Positions 17,333 through 24,707 of a stretch of DNA of 48,158 nt are shown piece by piece (within the stretch, counting starts at the first letter, position 1; the number at the start of each line of letters is the position of its first letter). Position numbers and translations under genes: made by a program. The notes under the pieces are model-generated. The model saw only the letters and a list, made by a program, of their open reading frames with translations, did no database searches and was not told the origin of the DNA. Source of the stretch: an uncultured Prevotella sp. Its GTDB lineage: Bacteria > Bacteroidota > Bacteroidia > Bacteroidales > Bacteroidaceae. The stretch spans positions 1 to 48,158 of the forward strand of contig URUK01000020.1 in NCBI GenBank assembly GCA_900551055.1, written 5' to 3'.

Positions 17333-19132
17333 ATGGTTCAGTTTGACCTTGATGGTAGCCTTGAAAGTGTGTATTCGCATTTCCCCGAGGCGGAGGACAA
17401 GCCTTTAATCGGGCTTACGGGCAATTTCGTAGACGGGGAGACCCGTCTGGCCGACCGTTATTACAAGTCTGTGGCTGAAGCCGGAGGCGTGCCGGTTGTC
17501 ATTCCGCCGTTGGCTGACAAGGACGCGATAATCAACACGCTCGACAGAATTGACGGATTGGTGCTTACGGGAGGAGGGGATGTCAACCCGTTGTGGACTG
17601 GTGAAGAGCCTTCTCCACGTCTCCATTCGGTCAACTGCGAGCGTGACAAGGCCGAACTGATGACCGTCCGTCTGGCCTGCAACCGCCAATTGCCAGTCCT
17701 CGGTATATGCCGTGGCATGCAGGTGCTGGCCGCCGCTCTCGGCGGCGAGGTGGAGCAGGACATCGACGAGGGGTTTTCTTCCGGACGTCTTGCGCCTCCT
17801 GAAGATGCAATCCGCGTCAATGCGCCTATAAAGCACAGCCAAGACGCCGACCGCCGCGAGCCTACCCATACGGTGACACTGGGCAAGGAGTCTGTTCTTT
17901 ATTCGTTGTATTATAAGAAGAAACTGGCTGTCAATTCGTTCCACCACCAGGCAATACGCAACACCGGACCGCGTTTTGATGTCTGCGCAACGGCGCCCGA
18001 CGGCGTGATAGAGGCCGTTGAGAGCAGCGAATTCAAGCATATTGTTGGAGTGCAGTGGCATCCCGAGTGGCTTGAAGACAGCGGACCGGCACTCTTCGGC
18101 TGGCTTGTCAAGCAGGCATCGGCATTCAGGTATGCAAAGAAGCTCCACCGGCGTATCCTCACTTTGGACTCGCATTGCGATACTCCGATGTTCTTTCCCC
18201 AAGGCATTAACTTTGAACAGCGTGACCCGCGCATACTTGTTGACCTGCACAAGATGGCCGACGGCTGTCAGGATGCGGTCGTCATGGCGGCTTATCTGCC
18301 GCAACCTAAGCCGGGAGAGGCGTTCGGCGACTTGGTAAAGCCGTCAACAGACAGTCCGAAAGCATACGCCGAGCACATTTTCGACAAGCTTGACGCAATC
18401 ATAGACGAGAACAGTTGCTACATAAGTTCGGCCCGTACACCTGCCGAATTGTATGAAAACAAGCGCGTCGGGCTGCGTTCCATAATGTTCGGGATAGAGA
18501 ACGGACTCGCGCTTGAGCACGACCTGAAAAACGTTGAATACTTTGCCAAGCGCGGGGTGGTGTACATCACGCTGTGCCACAACGGCGACAACGACATCTG
18601 CGACAGTGCCCGCGGCTCGTCGACGCATGGAGGCGTGAGCGGGTTTGGTGCCGACGTGATACGTGAGATGAACCGATGCGGCATAATGGTGGACCTAAGC
18701 CATGCTTCGGAGAAGAGCTTTTATGATGCGCTCGACATCAGTTCAAAGCCCGTGGTGTGCAGCCACAGCAACTGCAAGGCCCTGTGCGACGTGCCGCGCA
18801 ACCTCACAGACGACCAGCTTCGTGCTATTGCGGCGAAGGGTGGGGTGGTGCAAATCACGCTGTACCACGGCTTCTTGCGCAACGACGAACAGGAGGCCAC
18901 CGTGCTTGATGCCGTCAGGCACATTGAACATGCCGCCCATGTGATGGGCATCGAGCACGTAGGCATCGGCACCGACTTCGACGGCGACGGCGGCATACGC
19001 GGCTTCGCCGACTCGTCGGAGGCGATAAACTTCACGCTGAACCTGCTCCGCCGCAATTTCCGTGAGGAGGACATAGCCCGTATATGGGGCGGAAACTGGC
19101 TAAGGGTGATGGCCGAAGTACAAGGAAAATGA
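17333..19132 (+). CDS. Fusion of C26 gamma-glutamyl hydrolase-like amidotransferase and M19 membrane dipeptidase
   Basis: A two-enzyme fusion of about 599 aa. The N-terminal half (about 24-265) is a class I amidotransferase/C26 domain of PuuD type: LTGGGDVNPLW, nucleophile in GICRGMQVLAAALGG (Cys126), VNSFHHQAIR and VGVQWHPEW (His243, Glu245). The second half (about 275-598) is an M19 renal-dipeptidase-type domain: LDSHCDTPM (His281, Asp283), GIENGLAL (Glu389 as bridging metal ligand), DLSHAS (His457), CSHSN (His478) and GIGTDFDG. Such a pair could remove a gamma-glutamyl group and then split the remaining dipeptide. Start: the ATG at 17333 sits 10 bp after AGGAGGT; an upstream GTG at 17321 overlaps that Shine-Dalgarno and is rejected. 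There is no signal peptide, so it is probably cytoplasmic, despite the M19 family's membrane name. Confidence 0.9.
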   Translation: MVQFDLDGSLESVYSHFPEAEDKPLIGLTGNFVDGETRLADRYYKSVAEAGGVPVVIPPLADKDAIINTLDRIDGLVLTGGGDVNPLWTGEEPSPRLHSVNCERDKAELMTVRLACNRQLPVLGICRGMQVLAAALGGEVEQDIDEGFSSGRLAPPEDAIRVNAPIKHSQDADRREPTHTVTLGKESVLYSLYYKKKLAVNSFHHQAIRNTGPRFDVCATAPDGVIEAVESSEFKHIVGVQWHPEWLEDSGPALFGWLVKQASAFRYAKKLHRRILTLDSHCDTPMFFPQGINFEQRDPRILVDLHKMADGCQDAVVMAAYLPQPKPGEAFGDLVKPSTDSPKAYAEHIFDKLDAIIDENSCYISSARTPAELYENKRVGLRSIMFGIENGLALEHDLKNVEYFAKRGVVYITLCHNGDNDICDSARGSSTHGGVSGFGADVIREMNRCGIMVDLSHASEKSFYDALDISSKPVVCSHSNCKALCDVPRNLTDDQLRAIAAKGGVVQITLYHGFLRNDEQEATVLDAVRHIEHAAHVMGIEHVGIGTDFDGDGGIRGFADSSEAINFTLNLLRRNFREEDIARIWGGNWLRVMAEVQGK

Positions 19133-19151
19133 ATTATTTGGTAACTTGATG

Positions 19152-19334
19152 GGAGTTAAGGAGTTATGAAGTCAAGGAGTTAAGACTAATGCCTTGCCAA
19201 GTGAAGGATGTAGGATGAAAGGTGAAGAATACATTTTTTTACTTAGTAAACATGATTGTTCATTTTCTCATTATCAATCATCCATTCAACAAGACATTAG
19301 TCTTAACTCCTTGACTTCATAACTCCTTAACTCC
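19152..19334. repeat. Family-2 long inverted repeat (GGAGTTAAGGAGTTATG arms)
   Basis: Perfect 40-bp arms at 19152-19191 and 19295-19334, extending inward imperfectly through AATGcCTTG. The 103-nt centre has no ORF. The arm core GTTAAGACTAATGCCTTG recurs in three other elements (23449, 32255, 37445). The element fills the 218-bp gap between the fusion gene and the M28 gene. Confidence 0.88.
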
Positions 19335-19362
19335 TGTAAACATCTAATTTATGTATATTAAA

Positions 19363-20361
19363 ATGAAATCCAAACTCTTATTTATTTCACTTGCGGTGCT
19401 TCTCGCCGCGTGCAACAGCAACAAGAAGGCGGCTTCAGGCGATGTGAGCGGTATCGAGATGCAGCCTGTAGGCCCGGCGTTCAACGCCGACAGTGCATAC
19501 GCCTATTGCAAGGCGCAGTGTGACTTCGGCCCCCGCACCATGAACAGCAAGGCTCACGACGAGTGCGGCAGCTGGATTGTGGCGAAGTTCAAGCAGTATG
19601 GTCTCGGTGTGACCGAGCAGCGCGTGACGCTCAACGGATATGACGGCACGCCGCTGAAGGCCACCAACATCATAGCCAGCTACCGCCCGGAAATGGCGGA
19701 GCGCGTGCTGCTCTGCGCCCATTGGGACACCCGCCCGTGGGCCGACAACGACCCCGACAGCGCCAACTGGCGCAAACCGGTGCTCGGGGCTAACGACGGT
19801 GCGAGCGGTGTTGCCGTGATGCTGGAGCTGGCAAGGCTGCTTCACAGCGACACTACGAAGCTCGCTGTTGGCGTGGACTTTGTTTGTTTCGACGCCGAAG
19901 ACTGGGGAGTGCCGCGCTGGAGCAACGTTGCCGACAACGGCAACTCGTGGGCGTTGGGCGCGCAGCACTGGTCGGCCAGCCCCCACAAGCAGGGCTACAA
20001 GGCGCGTTACGGCATCCTGCTCGACATGGTTGGCGGCCAAGGCGCGCAGTTCTGGCGCGAAGGCATGTCGATGCAGTACGCTCCCGACATAGTGAAGAAG
20101 GTGTGGGCGGCAGCCGATGTGGTAGGCTTCGGCAGCTATTTCATCAACCAGGACGGCGGATACGTTACCGACGACCACATCCCTGTGAACGAAAAGGCCA
20201 AGATACCGACAATCGACATCGTTTCATACTACCCCGACTGCCAGCAGAGCACGTTCGGGCCTACGTGGCATACGGTCAGCGACGACATGGAGCATATCGA
20301 CCGCGCCACGCTCGGAGCGGTAGGGCAGACTGTGGTGCAGGTGCTCTATTCGGAGAAGTAA
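19363..20361 (+). CDS. Glutaminyl-peptide cyclotransferase-like M28 lipoprotein
   Basis: An envelope zinc enzyme of the M28 fold, closest in pattern to bacterial type II glutaminyl cyclases (as in Porphyromonas and Prevotella), which convert N-terminal glutamine of exported proteins to pyroglutamate. The lipobox is LLAAC. Zinc-ligand motifs are LCAHWDTRPWAD (the Asp), CFDAEDWG (Glu) and GPTWHTVSDDMEHID (His); GANDGASGVAVMLELARLL is the usual helix. M28 aminopeptidases have two zinc ions; the single-zinc layout here favours the cyclase. ATG at 19363 gives a normal lipoprotein signal; ATG at 19351 adds four residues (MYIK) and cannot be excluded. Confidence 0.85.
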   Translation: MKSKLLFISLAVLLAACNSNKKAASGDVSGIEMQPVGPAFNADSAYAYCKAQCDFGPRTMNSKAHDECGSWIVAKFKQYGLGVTEQRVTLNGYDGTPLKATNIIASYRPEMAERVLLCAHWDTRPWADNDPDSANWRKPVLGANDGASGVAVMLELARLLHSDTTKLAVGVDFVCFDAEDWGVPRWSNVADNGNSWALGAQHWSASPHKQGYKARYGILLDMVGGQGAQFWREGMSMQYAPDIVKKVWAAADVVGFGSYFINQDGGYVTDDHIPVNEKAKIPTIDIVSYYPDCQQSTFGPTWHTVSDDMEHIDRATLGAVGQTVVQVLYSEK

Positions 20362-20402
20362 GCACGTTGCCGCGTAACGCTTTGAATACCAGACATTTGG
20401 CA

Positions 20403-20482
20403 AAATGCCGTCTTTCGCATTGCGAAAGACGGCATTTCGCCTTGTAAAAGGTGACCTTTTGCACGGTAAAAGGTGACCTTTT
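20403..20482. repeat. Family-4 palindrome cluster with a 17-bp perfect hairpin
   Basis: Two 17-bp arms with a 1-nt centre (AAATGCCGTCTTTCGCA at 20403-20419 with 20421-20437), followed by two AAAAGGTGACCTTTT units. It could end transcription of the M28 gene. The -33 box of the next promoter follows at once. Confidence 0.75.
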
Positions 20483-20494
20483 TGCAAACCGTCT

Positions 20495-20526
20495 TTTGTC
20501 CTTTTGGAAATAAATCAGTATCTTTG
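20495..20526 (+). promoter_or_regulatory. Promoter of the PH-like membrane protein gene
   Basis: TTTG at 20495-20498, 20-bp spacer, TATCTTTG at 20519-20526; the ATG is at 20553. Confidence 0.7.
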
Positions 20527-20552
20527 CAGATACGGGAACAAATATTGTCAAG

Positions 20553-21089
20553 ATGGAAACAAGTGCAAACAGGGTGTATAAAGTTACCAAGTCGAACATG
20601 GTGCGCGGTGTGACGACAGGCGTTTGGGTGCTTGTTGTTGCGGTGTTCGCAGCTGTGTGGCATATGATGCTGCGTGAAACCTTTGACGTTGTTGCCTTTA
20701 CCGTCACGCTGGTTGTCACGTTGGCGGTGCTGGCATGCCTGCTTTGTTTTCTCTTGATGTCGCCAAGACGCGTCGAGCTGACGGCTGACGCGCTCGTGCT
20801 CCACCGTGTGCTGGGGCGCAAGGTGTTCCGTTATGCCGATATTGCGGACGCCGGCTTGTGGACGGGCAAGCCGTCAAGCCTGTTCCGTTTCTGCGGCAGC
20901 GGTGCGTTCTACGGCTTCATCGGATGGTTCTCCGGCGGCGGTCTCGGTACCCATTTCGAGTATGTTGGCTGTTATGGCGATGCCTTTTACATCAGGCTGC
21001 GTAGCGGCCGCACCTACCTGTTGAGCTGTGACGGGTCCGCGCAGGCTGTAAAGCGCCTGCGCGAAGGCATGCAGGGCAAGGCGGCATGA
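20553..21089 (+). CDS. Small membrane protein with two TM segments and a PH-like C-terminal domain
   Basis: An inner-membrane protein of unknown role. Residues about 17-40 (MVRGVTTGVWVLVVAVFAAV) and 48-70 form two transmembrane helices. The remainder (about 75-170) has the beta-strand pattern of small bacterial PH-like domains: RRVELTADALVLHRVLGRKV, FRYADIADAGLW, then YIRLRSGRTYLLSCD and a final helix (AVKRLREGM). It has its own promoter and converges with radC; only 7 bp separate the stops. No enzyme motif is present. Confidence 0.7.
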   Translation: METSANRVYKVTKSNMVRGVTTGVWVLVVAVFAAVWHMMLRETFDVVAFTVTLVVTLAVLACLLCFLLMSPRRVELTADALVLHRVLGRKVFRYADIADAGLWTGKPSSLFRFCGSGAFYGFIGWFSGGGLGTHFEYVGCYGDAFYIRLRSGRTYLLSCDGSAQAVKRLREGMQGKAA

Positions 21090-21096
21090 TTCCCGT

Positions 21097-21789
21097 TTAC
21101 AGCCTGCCTTCTTCGGAGTAGCTGTAATACCGGCCGTCGGTGATTATTATATGGTCGAGGAAATGCAGGCGCATAGTCTTGCAGGCGTTTTTCATTTGCT
21201 GCGTAAGCGTGTCGTCGCCGCTGCTGGGACGGGTGTTGCCGCTGGGGTGGTTGTGGCACAGGGCTATGACGGTGGCGTTGCAAAGCAGTGCGTGCTTTAG
21301 GGCGAGGCGTATGTCCACGGCCGTCTCGGTAATTCCTCCGTGCGACAGCATGACGCTTTTTATCAGCCTGAAACTCTGGTTCATAAGCAGCACCCACGCC
21401 TCTTCTTCGGGCAAGTCCTGCATCTTGGGGTGCATGTATTCGTATATTGCTGAGGCGGAATCGAGTTTCCGGCGTTCTTCGGCCTTTTCTGCCTGCCGCC
21501 GTTTGCCAAGTTCGCAGGCGGCGATGATTGTCACGGCTTTTGCCTGTCCGAGGCCTTTGTACTGTCCGCCGGAGAGCTCGGCGACAGTCATTTTTCCGAG
21601 TGTGTTAAGGTTGTTGCCGCAGTCGGCAAGCACGCGCTTCATCAGTTCTACCGCACTCTCGTCCTGAGAGCCGGAGCCGATGAGTATGGCCAGCAGCTCG
21701 GCGTTTGACAGTGCCGCAGCGCCGAGCCGCATGAGTTTCTCGCGCGGACGGTCTTCGGGCGACCATTGGTTGATGGAAAGTTTTGTCAT
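21097..21789 (-). CDS. radC: RadC-family JAB/MPN domain protein
   Basis: A member of the RadC family (formerly called a DNA repair protein; its role is still unclear). An N-terminal helix-hairpin-helix region (about 20-100, with LGAAALSNAELLAILIGSG and GLGQAKAVTIIAACELGKR) precedes a JAMM metallopeptidase-like domain. Metal-ligand residues are present: HNHPSG (His179, His181) followed by a serine and Asp at about 189-193. At 230 aa it is standard length. Its start is only 9 bp from the left arm of the 555-bp inverted-repeat element, so any promoter must lie within that element. Confidence 0.93.
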   Translation of the reverse strand: MTKLSINQWSPEDRPREKLMRLGAAALSNAELLAILIGSGSQDESAVELMKRVLADCGNNLNTLGKMTVAELSGGQYKGLGQAKAVTIIAACELGKRRQAEKAEERRKLDSASAIYEYMHPKMQDLPEEEAWVLLMNQSFRLIKSVMLSHGGITETAVDIRLALKHALLCNATVIALCHNHPSGNTRPSSGDDTLTQQMKNACKTMRLHFLDHIIITDGRYYSYSEEGRL

Positions 21790-21797
21790 TTTTATTT

Positions 21798-22352
21798 AAT
21801 TGAAAATTGAGAATTGGGAATGGAGAATTATGATTACCTTTGCTCTTAATGTGCAACTTGTGTTATTTATGGCTGTAAATTCTCTTTTGAAGTTTTTATT
21901 ATCTTGACAAGGATACGTATAATATCCTCATTGTCGTTCATCATGGATTGTAGTTGTTTCTTGGTAATGTAGTTGCCGCTGTACAATGTTTTCAACCAAA
22001 AGGCGGTTTCGTCAGCTTCTTTCAATGCAACGCTCAGTTTGTTGATGAAGTCAGCCTTGCTTTGGGCGTTTCTGCTTTCCGCAGTGTTTGCTCCGATGCT
22101 TGTGCCACTGCGCAAAATTTGCTTGGAAAGGGTCTGTTCATGCTTTACGTCTCTTAAATAAATATATAGTCTGACTATTCTTGAGGCGTAAGCTTCTGTT
22201 TTTTCCTGTATTATGTTTTCTTTCCTATGCAACATTGTATGTATTGTTGTTTCCCTATTTTGTTCCTCTGCCTTTATTGTCCGATTTTATCAAATTGGTT
22301 TGATATGTAAAGGTAATCATAATTCTCCATTCCCAATTCTCCATTCTCAATT
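21798..22352. mobile_element. Family-1 555-bp inverted-repeat element carrying a four-helix-bundle gene
   Basis: Arms of 44 bp (21798-21841 and 22309-22352) match at 42 positions, and the inner 33 bp match perfectly. The arms read GAGAATTGGGAATGGAGAAT followed by TATGATTACCTTT and are nearly the same as those of the empty hairpin at 12732-12841. Between them is one gene for a TIGR02436-type four-helix-bundle protein, the family also encoded in 23S rRNA intervening sequences. The left end lies 9 bp from the radC start and the right end overlaps the glycosyltransferase stop codon. Mobility is inferred from the repeated arms and cargo; no target-site duplication was found. Confidence 0.65.
21867..22235 (-). 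CDS. Four-helix-bundle protein (TIGR02436 / 23S rRNA intervening-sequence type)
   Basis: A 122-aa all-helical protein. Family signatures are clear: QILRSGTSIGANTAESRNAQ (about 39-58) and KLSVALKEADETAFWL (about 66-81). Relatives are encoded in intervening sequences within 23S rRNA genes of spirochaetes and others, in diversity-generating retroelements (Avd-like) and as free genes; they form pentameric or similar bundles and may bind RNA or DNA. It is the only gene within the 555-bp inverted-repeat element, in the same strand sense as radC and the glycosyltransferase. The right arm carries a minus-strand TACCTTTA, close to a -7 box, about 75 bp upstream. Codon use is plainer and AT-richer than its neighbours, in keeping with transfer. 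Confidence 0.88.
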   Translation of the reverse strand: MLHRKENIIQEKTEAYASRIVRLYIYLRDVKHEQTLSKQILRSGTSIGANTAESRNAQSKADFINKLSVALKEADETAFWLKTLYSGNYITKKQLQSMMNDNEDIIRILVKIIKTSKENLQP

Positions 22353-23384
22353 GTAGAAAGTCTTTTCAAATGCATGGAACTCGTCCTGTCCTTTCACGCA
22401 GCGTTTCCACCATGCAGATATGAAGCCGCAGCCGTAGCCGAAGAGCTGGACGAACGCTGCCGGGACGCTTAGCAGGCCTACTTTGAGGCTTTTGTTGGCT
22501 GCGGCGGAATCGGCGGTGATGAGCAGGCAGTAAAGGATGATGGGCAGCCAGGGCGCGGCGCACAGCCAGTACCAGCGGTGAATGTCGTCGTAGGCCATCA
22601 GCACGCGGCCAACGGCTGACGTGAGCACGAGCGCGCATACGCCGACGGTGAACACCGTCGGCAGCATGTGGACGAGTTTCAGCGATTCGGGGTATTTCTT
22701 GTAGAGGTTTATGCGTGCTATGCCGCTGTTGTAGACCTGGCGGAAGAACTTGCGGAAATCGGTGCGCCGCTTGTGCCACACCCATGCCCCAGGAAACAGG
22801 CGGCAGCGGCAGCCGGCCTTGAATATGCGTATGCTGAAGTCGATGTCTTCGCCGAAGCGCATCTTTGAGAATCCTCCGAGGCGCAGGTAGACGTCGCGGC
22901 GTATGCCCATGTTGTACGAGCGGGGATAGAACTTGTCGAGTTTTTTCTTGCCGCCGCGTATTCCGCCTGTGGTGAAGAAGCTCGTCATGGAGTAGCTGAT
23001 GGCCTTTTGCGTGTCGGTGAACGAGTCGTGTGCGCGGTCGGGACCGCCGAAGGCGTCGGCCGGTTCGCGGTTGAGCTCGTCGTCAACTGCTTGCAGGTAG
23101 CCTTCGGGTACGACCACGTCGGAGTCAAGCACAATGAGATACTCTCCCTTGGAGCGTTCCGCGCCGTAGTTGCGGCTCTGCCCCGGGCCGCTGTTCTTTT
23201 TCGTGTAATAATGCAGGTCGAGGCTTCCGCTGTATTTCTCGCATACGTCCTTGCATGGCGTGGAGCTGCCGTCTTCGACTATTATTACCTCAAAGTCCTT
23301 GACGGTTTGTGTGGTAAGGCTGGCCAATAGTTCGTCAACCTCGTCGGGACGGTTGTAGACGGGAACGATGAAAGAGTATTTCAT
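22347..23384 (-). CDS. GT2-family glycosyltransferase with C-terminal membrane segments
   Basis: An inverting, GT-A fold glycosyltransferase that builds surface polysaccharide or glycolipid. The N terminus KYSFIVPVYNRPDEVDELL and the acidic motif LIVLDSDVVVPEGYL (Asp-Ser-Asp) are typical. FGEDIDFSIRIFKAGCR gives the ED acceptor-site motif. The C-terminal third (about 245-320) has two or three hydrophobic segments, suggesting membrane association. The TGA stop (22347-22349) lies inside the right arm of the 555-bp inverted-repeat element; only the last codons FYN are outside it. The element may thus have trimmed or replaced the original end of the gene. Confidence 0.9.
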   Translation of the reverse strand: MKYSFIVPVYNRPDEVDELLASLTTQTVKDFEVIIVEDGSSTPCKDVCEKYSGSLDLHYYTKKNSGPGQSRNYGAERSKGEYLIVLDSDVVVPEGYLQAVDDELNREPADAFGGPDRAHDSFTDTQKAISYSMTSFFTTGGIRGGKKKLDKFYPRSYNMGIRRDVYLRLGGFSKMRFGEDIDFSIRIFKAGCRCRLFPGAWVWHKRRTDFRKFFRQVYNSGIARINLYKKYPESLKLVHMLPTVFTVGVCALVLTSAVGRVLMAYDDIHRWYWLCAAPWLPIILYCLLITADSAAANKSLKVGLLSVPAAFVQLFGYGCGFISAWWKRCVKGQDEFHAFEKTFYN

Positions 23385-23448
23385 GGGAAAAAGGAGTTAA
23401 GGATTTAACATGTTAAGGATTTCGGCGTGATGCCGGAACGATAAAACA

Positions 23449-23536
23449 TTAAGGAGCAAAGACGTTAAGGCAAGCGGCTTGCAGCAGGATTATGTCATAA
23501 CCGCAAGGCAGTTGTCTTAACTCCTTTACTCCTTAA
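23449..23536. repeat. Family-2 inverted repeat, diverged copy
   Basis: Arms 23449-23482 (TTAAGGAGCAAAGACGTTAA and onward) and 23503-23536 match at about 26 of 34 positions around a 20-nt loop. Cores GTTAAGGCAAGCGGCTTGC and GTTAAGACAACTGCCTTGC are of family-2 type. Extra AAGGAGTTAAGGATTTAAC units lie upstream (23391-23419). It lies between the glycosyltransferase and efp. Confidence 0.7.
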
Positions 23537-23560
23537 ATAAGTCAACTTCTGGATGGAAGT

Positions 23561-24127
23561 TTATTCCTTTACGCGGTTCAGGTAGCTGCCGTCGCGTGTG
23601 TCAATCTGTATCAGGTCGCCTTCGTTGATGAACAATGGGACACGTACTTCCACGCCGGTCTCAAGCGTGGCGGGCTTCGTCGCGTTTGTGGCGGTGTCGC
23701 CTTTGATGCCCGGTTCGCTGTGCGTAACGCGGAGGTTTGTCTTTACCGGCATCTCGGCATAGAGGATTGTGCCGTCGGTGGTGTCGGTAACGACTTCAAC
23801 CACGTCGCCTTCCTTCATGTAGTCAACGCCGATTATAGAGTCGCGGTTGATTGGAATCTGCTCGAATGTCTCCTGGTTCATGAAAATCAGTCCGGTCGGG
23901 TCTTCGTACAGGTACTGGTAGGGGCGGTGCTCTATGCGGACGTCTTCGAGCTTGAAGCCTATCTGGAATGTGCGTTCAAGCACACGTCCGTCGGTGACGT
24001 TCTTCAGTTTCGTGCGCATCACCGTGTTGCCTTTTCCTGGTTTAACGTGCTGGAAGTCGATGCAAATCCATACCTGGTTGTCCATGCGGATGCAGGTACC
24101 TTTCTTTATTTCCTGTGAGTTAATCAT
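23561..24127 (-). CDS. efp: Translation elongation factor P
   Basis: Binds the ribosome between the P and E sites and relieves stalling at consecutive prolines. All three beta-barrel domains are present in 188 aa: domain I with HVKPGKGNTVMRTKLKN, OB domain II with YQYLYEDPTGLIFMNQETFE, and C-terminal LETGVEVRVPLFINEGDLIQ ending DGSYLNRVKE. The tip residue is lysine (Lys32, PGKGN), not arginine, so modification would be of the lysine type or absent, not rhamnosylation. A -7 box (TAACTTTG on the minus strand, 24249-24256) lies 122 bp upstream. It is divergent from rpmH. Confidence 0.96.
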   Translation of the reverse strand: MINSQEIKKGTCIRMDNQVWICIDFQHVKPGKGNTVMRTKLKNVTDGRVLERTFQIGFKLEDVRIEHRPYQYLYEDPTGLIFMNQETFEQIPINRDSIIGVDYMKEGDVVEVVTDTTDGTILYAEMPVKTNLRVTHSEPGIKGDTATNATKPATLETGVEVRVPLFINEGDLIQIDTRDGSYLNRVKE

Positions 24128-24248
24128 TTTGTATGTGTAATTTAGAATGTTGTCGCCTGTCTGTAAGTGCCGATAAGGCGGCGTTTTGAAGGCGGCGCTT
24201 CATCCGTTTGTTCCGCCGTATACGCCTAAAAAGTTGACTTTCAGGCTG

Positions 24249-24256
24249 CAAAGTTA
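24249..24256 (-). promoter_or_regulatory. efp promoter, -7 box
   Basis: Minus-strand TAACTTTG followed by CAGCCTGAAAG. The -33 box is unclear. The leader would be about 115 nt. Confidence 0.5.
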
Positions 24257-24306
24257 CTATTTTTTTAGAAAAAAGCATAAAACAAATGTCTAAAAAACGC
24301 ATTATC

Positions 24307-24338
24307 TTTGGTTGTTTGAAAAGAAATGTGTACTTTTG
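24307..24338 (+). promoter_or_regulatory. rpmH promoter
   Basis: TTTG at 24307-24310, 20-bp spacer, TACTTTTG at 24331-24338, then the rpmH ATG 45 bp downstream. This is a near-ideal Bacteroidetes housekeeping promoter. Confidence 0.8.
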
Positions 24339-24382
24339 CAGCCCAAAGCGTGGAACGAATAACAACAAAATAATATAAGAAT

Positions 24383-24538
24383 ATGAAAAGAACATTTCAG
24401 CCGCACAACAGGCGCAGGGTGAACAAGCACGGTTTCCGTGAGAGAATGGCAACGAAAAACGGCCGCCGCGTGCTTGCGTCGCGCCGTGCAAAGGGTCGCA
24501 AGAAGCTTACTGTTTCAGACGAGCATCACGGCAAATAA
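24383..24538 (+). CDS. rpmH: 50S ribosomal protein L34
   Basis: A 51-residue, very basic ribosomal protein of the large subunit. The translation starts MKRTFQPHNRRRVNKHGFRE and continues RMATKNGRRVLASRRAKGRK, an exact match to the L34 pattern, with a short extra C-terminal tail (KLTVSDEHHGK) as in other Bacteroidetes. It stands alone between efp and the PASTA gene, not in the usual rpmH-rnpA pair. It has its own strong promoter. Confidence 0.97.
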   Translation: MKRTFQPHNRRRVNKHGFRERMATKNGRRVLASRRAKGRKKLTVSDEHHGK

Positions 24539-24591
24539 CAGCCGGGGAGGTAAGAAATTGGACAAGAAAAGGAAAGAAGTGAAGCGATGTC

Positions 24592-24622
24592 TTTGCTTCT
24601 TTCTGTTTTTTTCATACCTTTG
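24592..24622 (+). promoter_or_regulatory. Promoter of the PASTA-rluD-ddl operon
   Basis: TTTG at 24592-24595, exactly 19 bp, then TACCTTTG at 24615-24622. The PASTA gene ATG is 85 bp downstream. Confidence 0.8.
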
Positions 24623-24707
24623 CAGAAAATATGGCTGCGCTCGTGGAAGTGGAATCCAGGATGCTTTCCGCCGCTTGCGTATGCCCAAGTGAAATCATAC
24701 GACAGGG

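Noticed and set aside
24539..24707. Small frames between rpmH and the PASTA gene as rnpA
   Set aside because: No RnpA motif (RNR box) is found and a strong promoter occupies the region.
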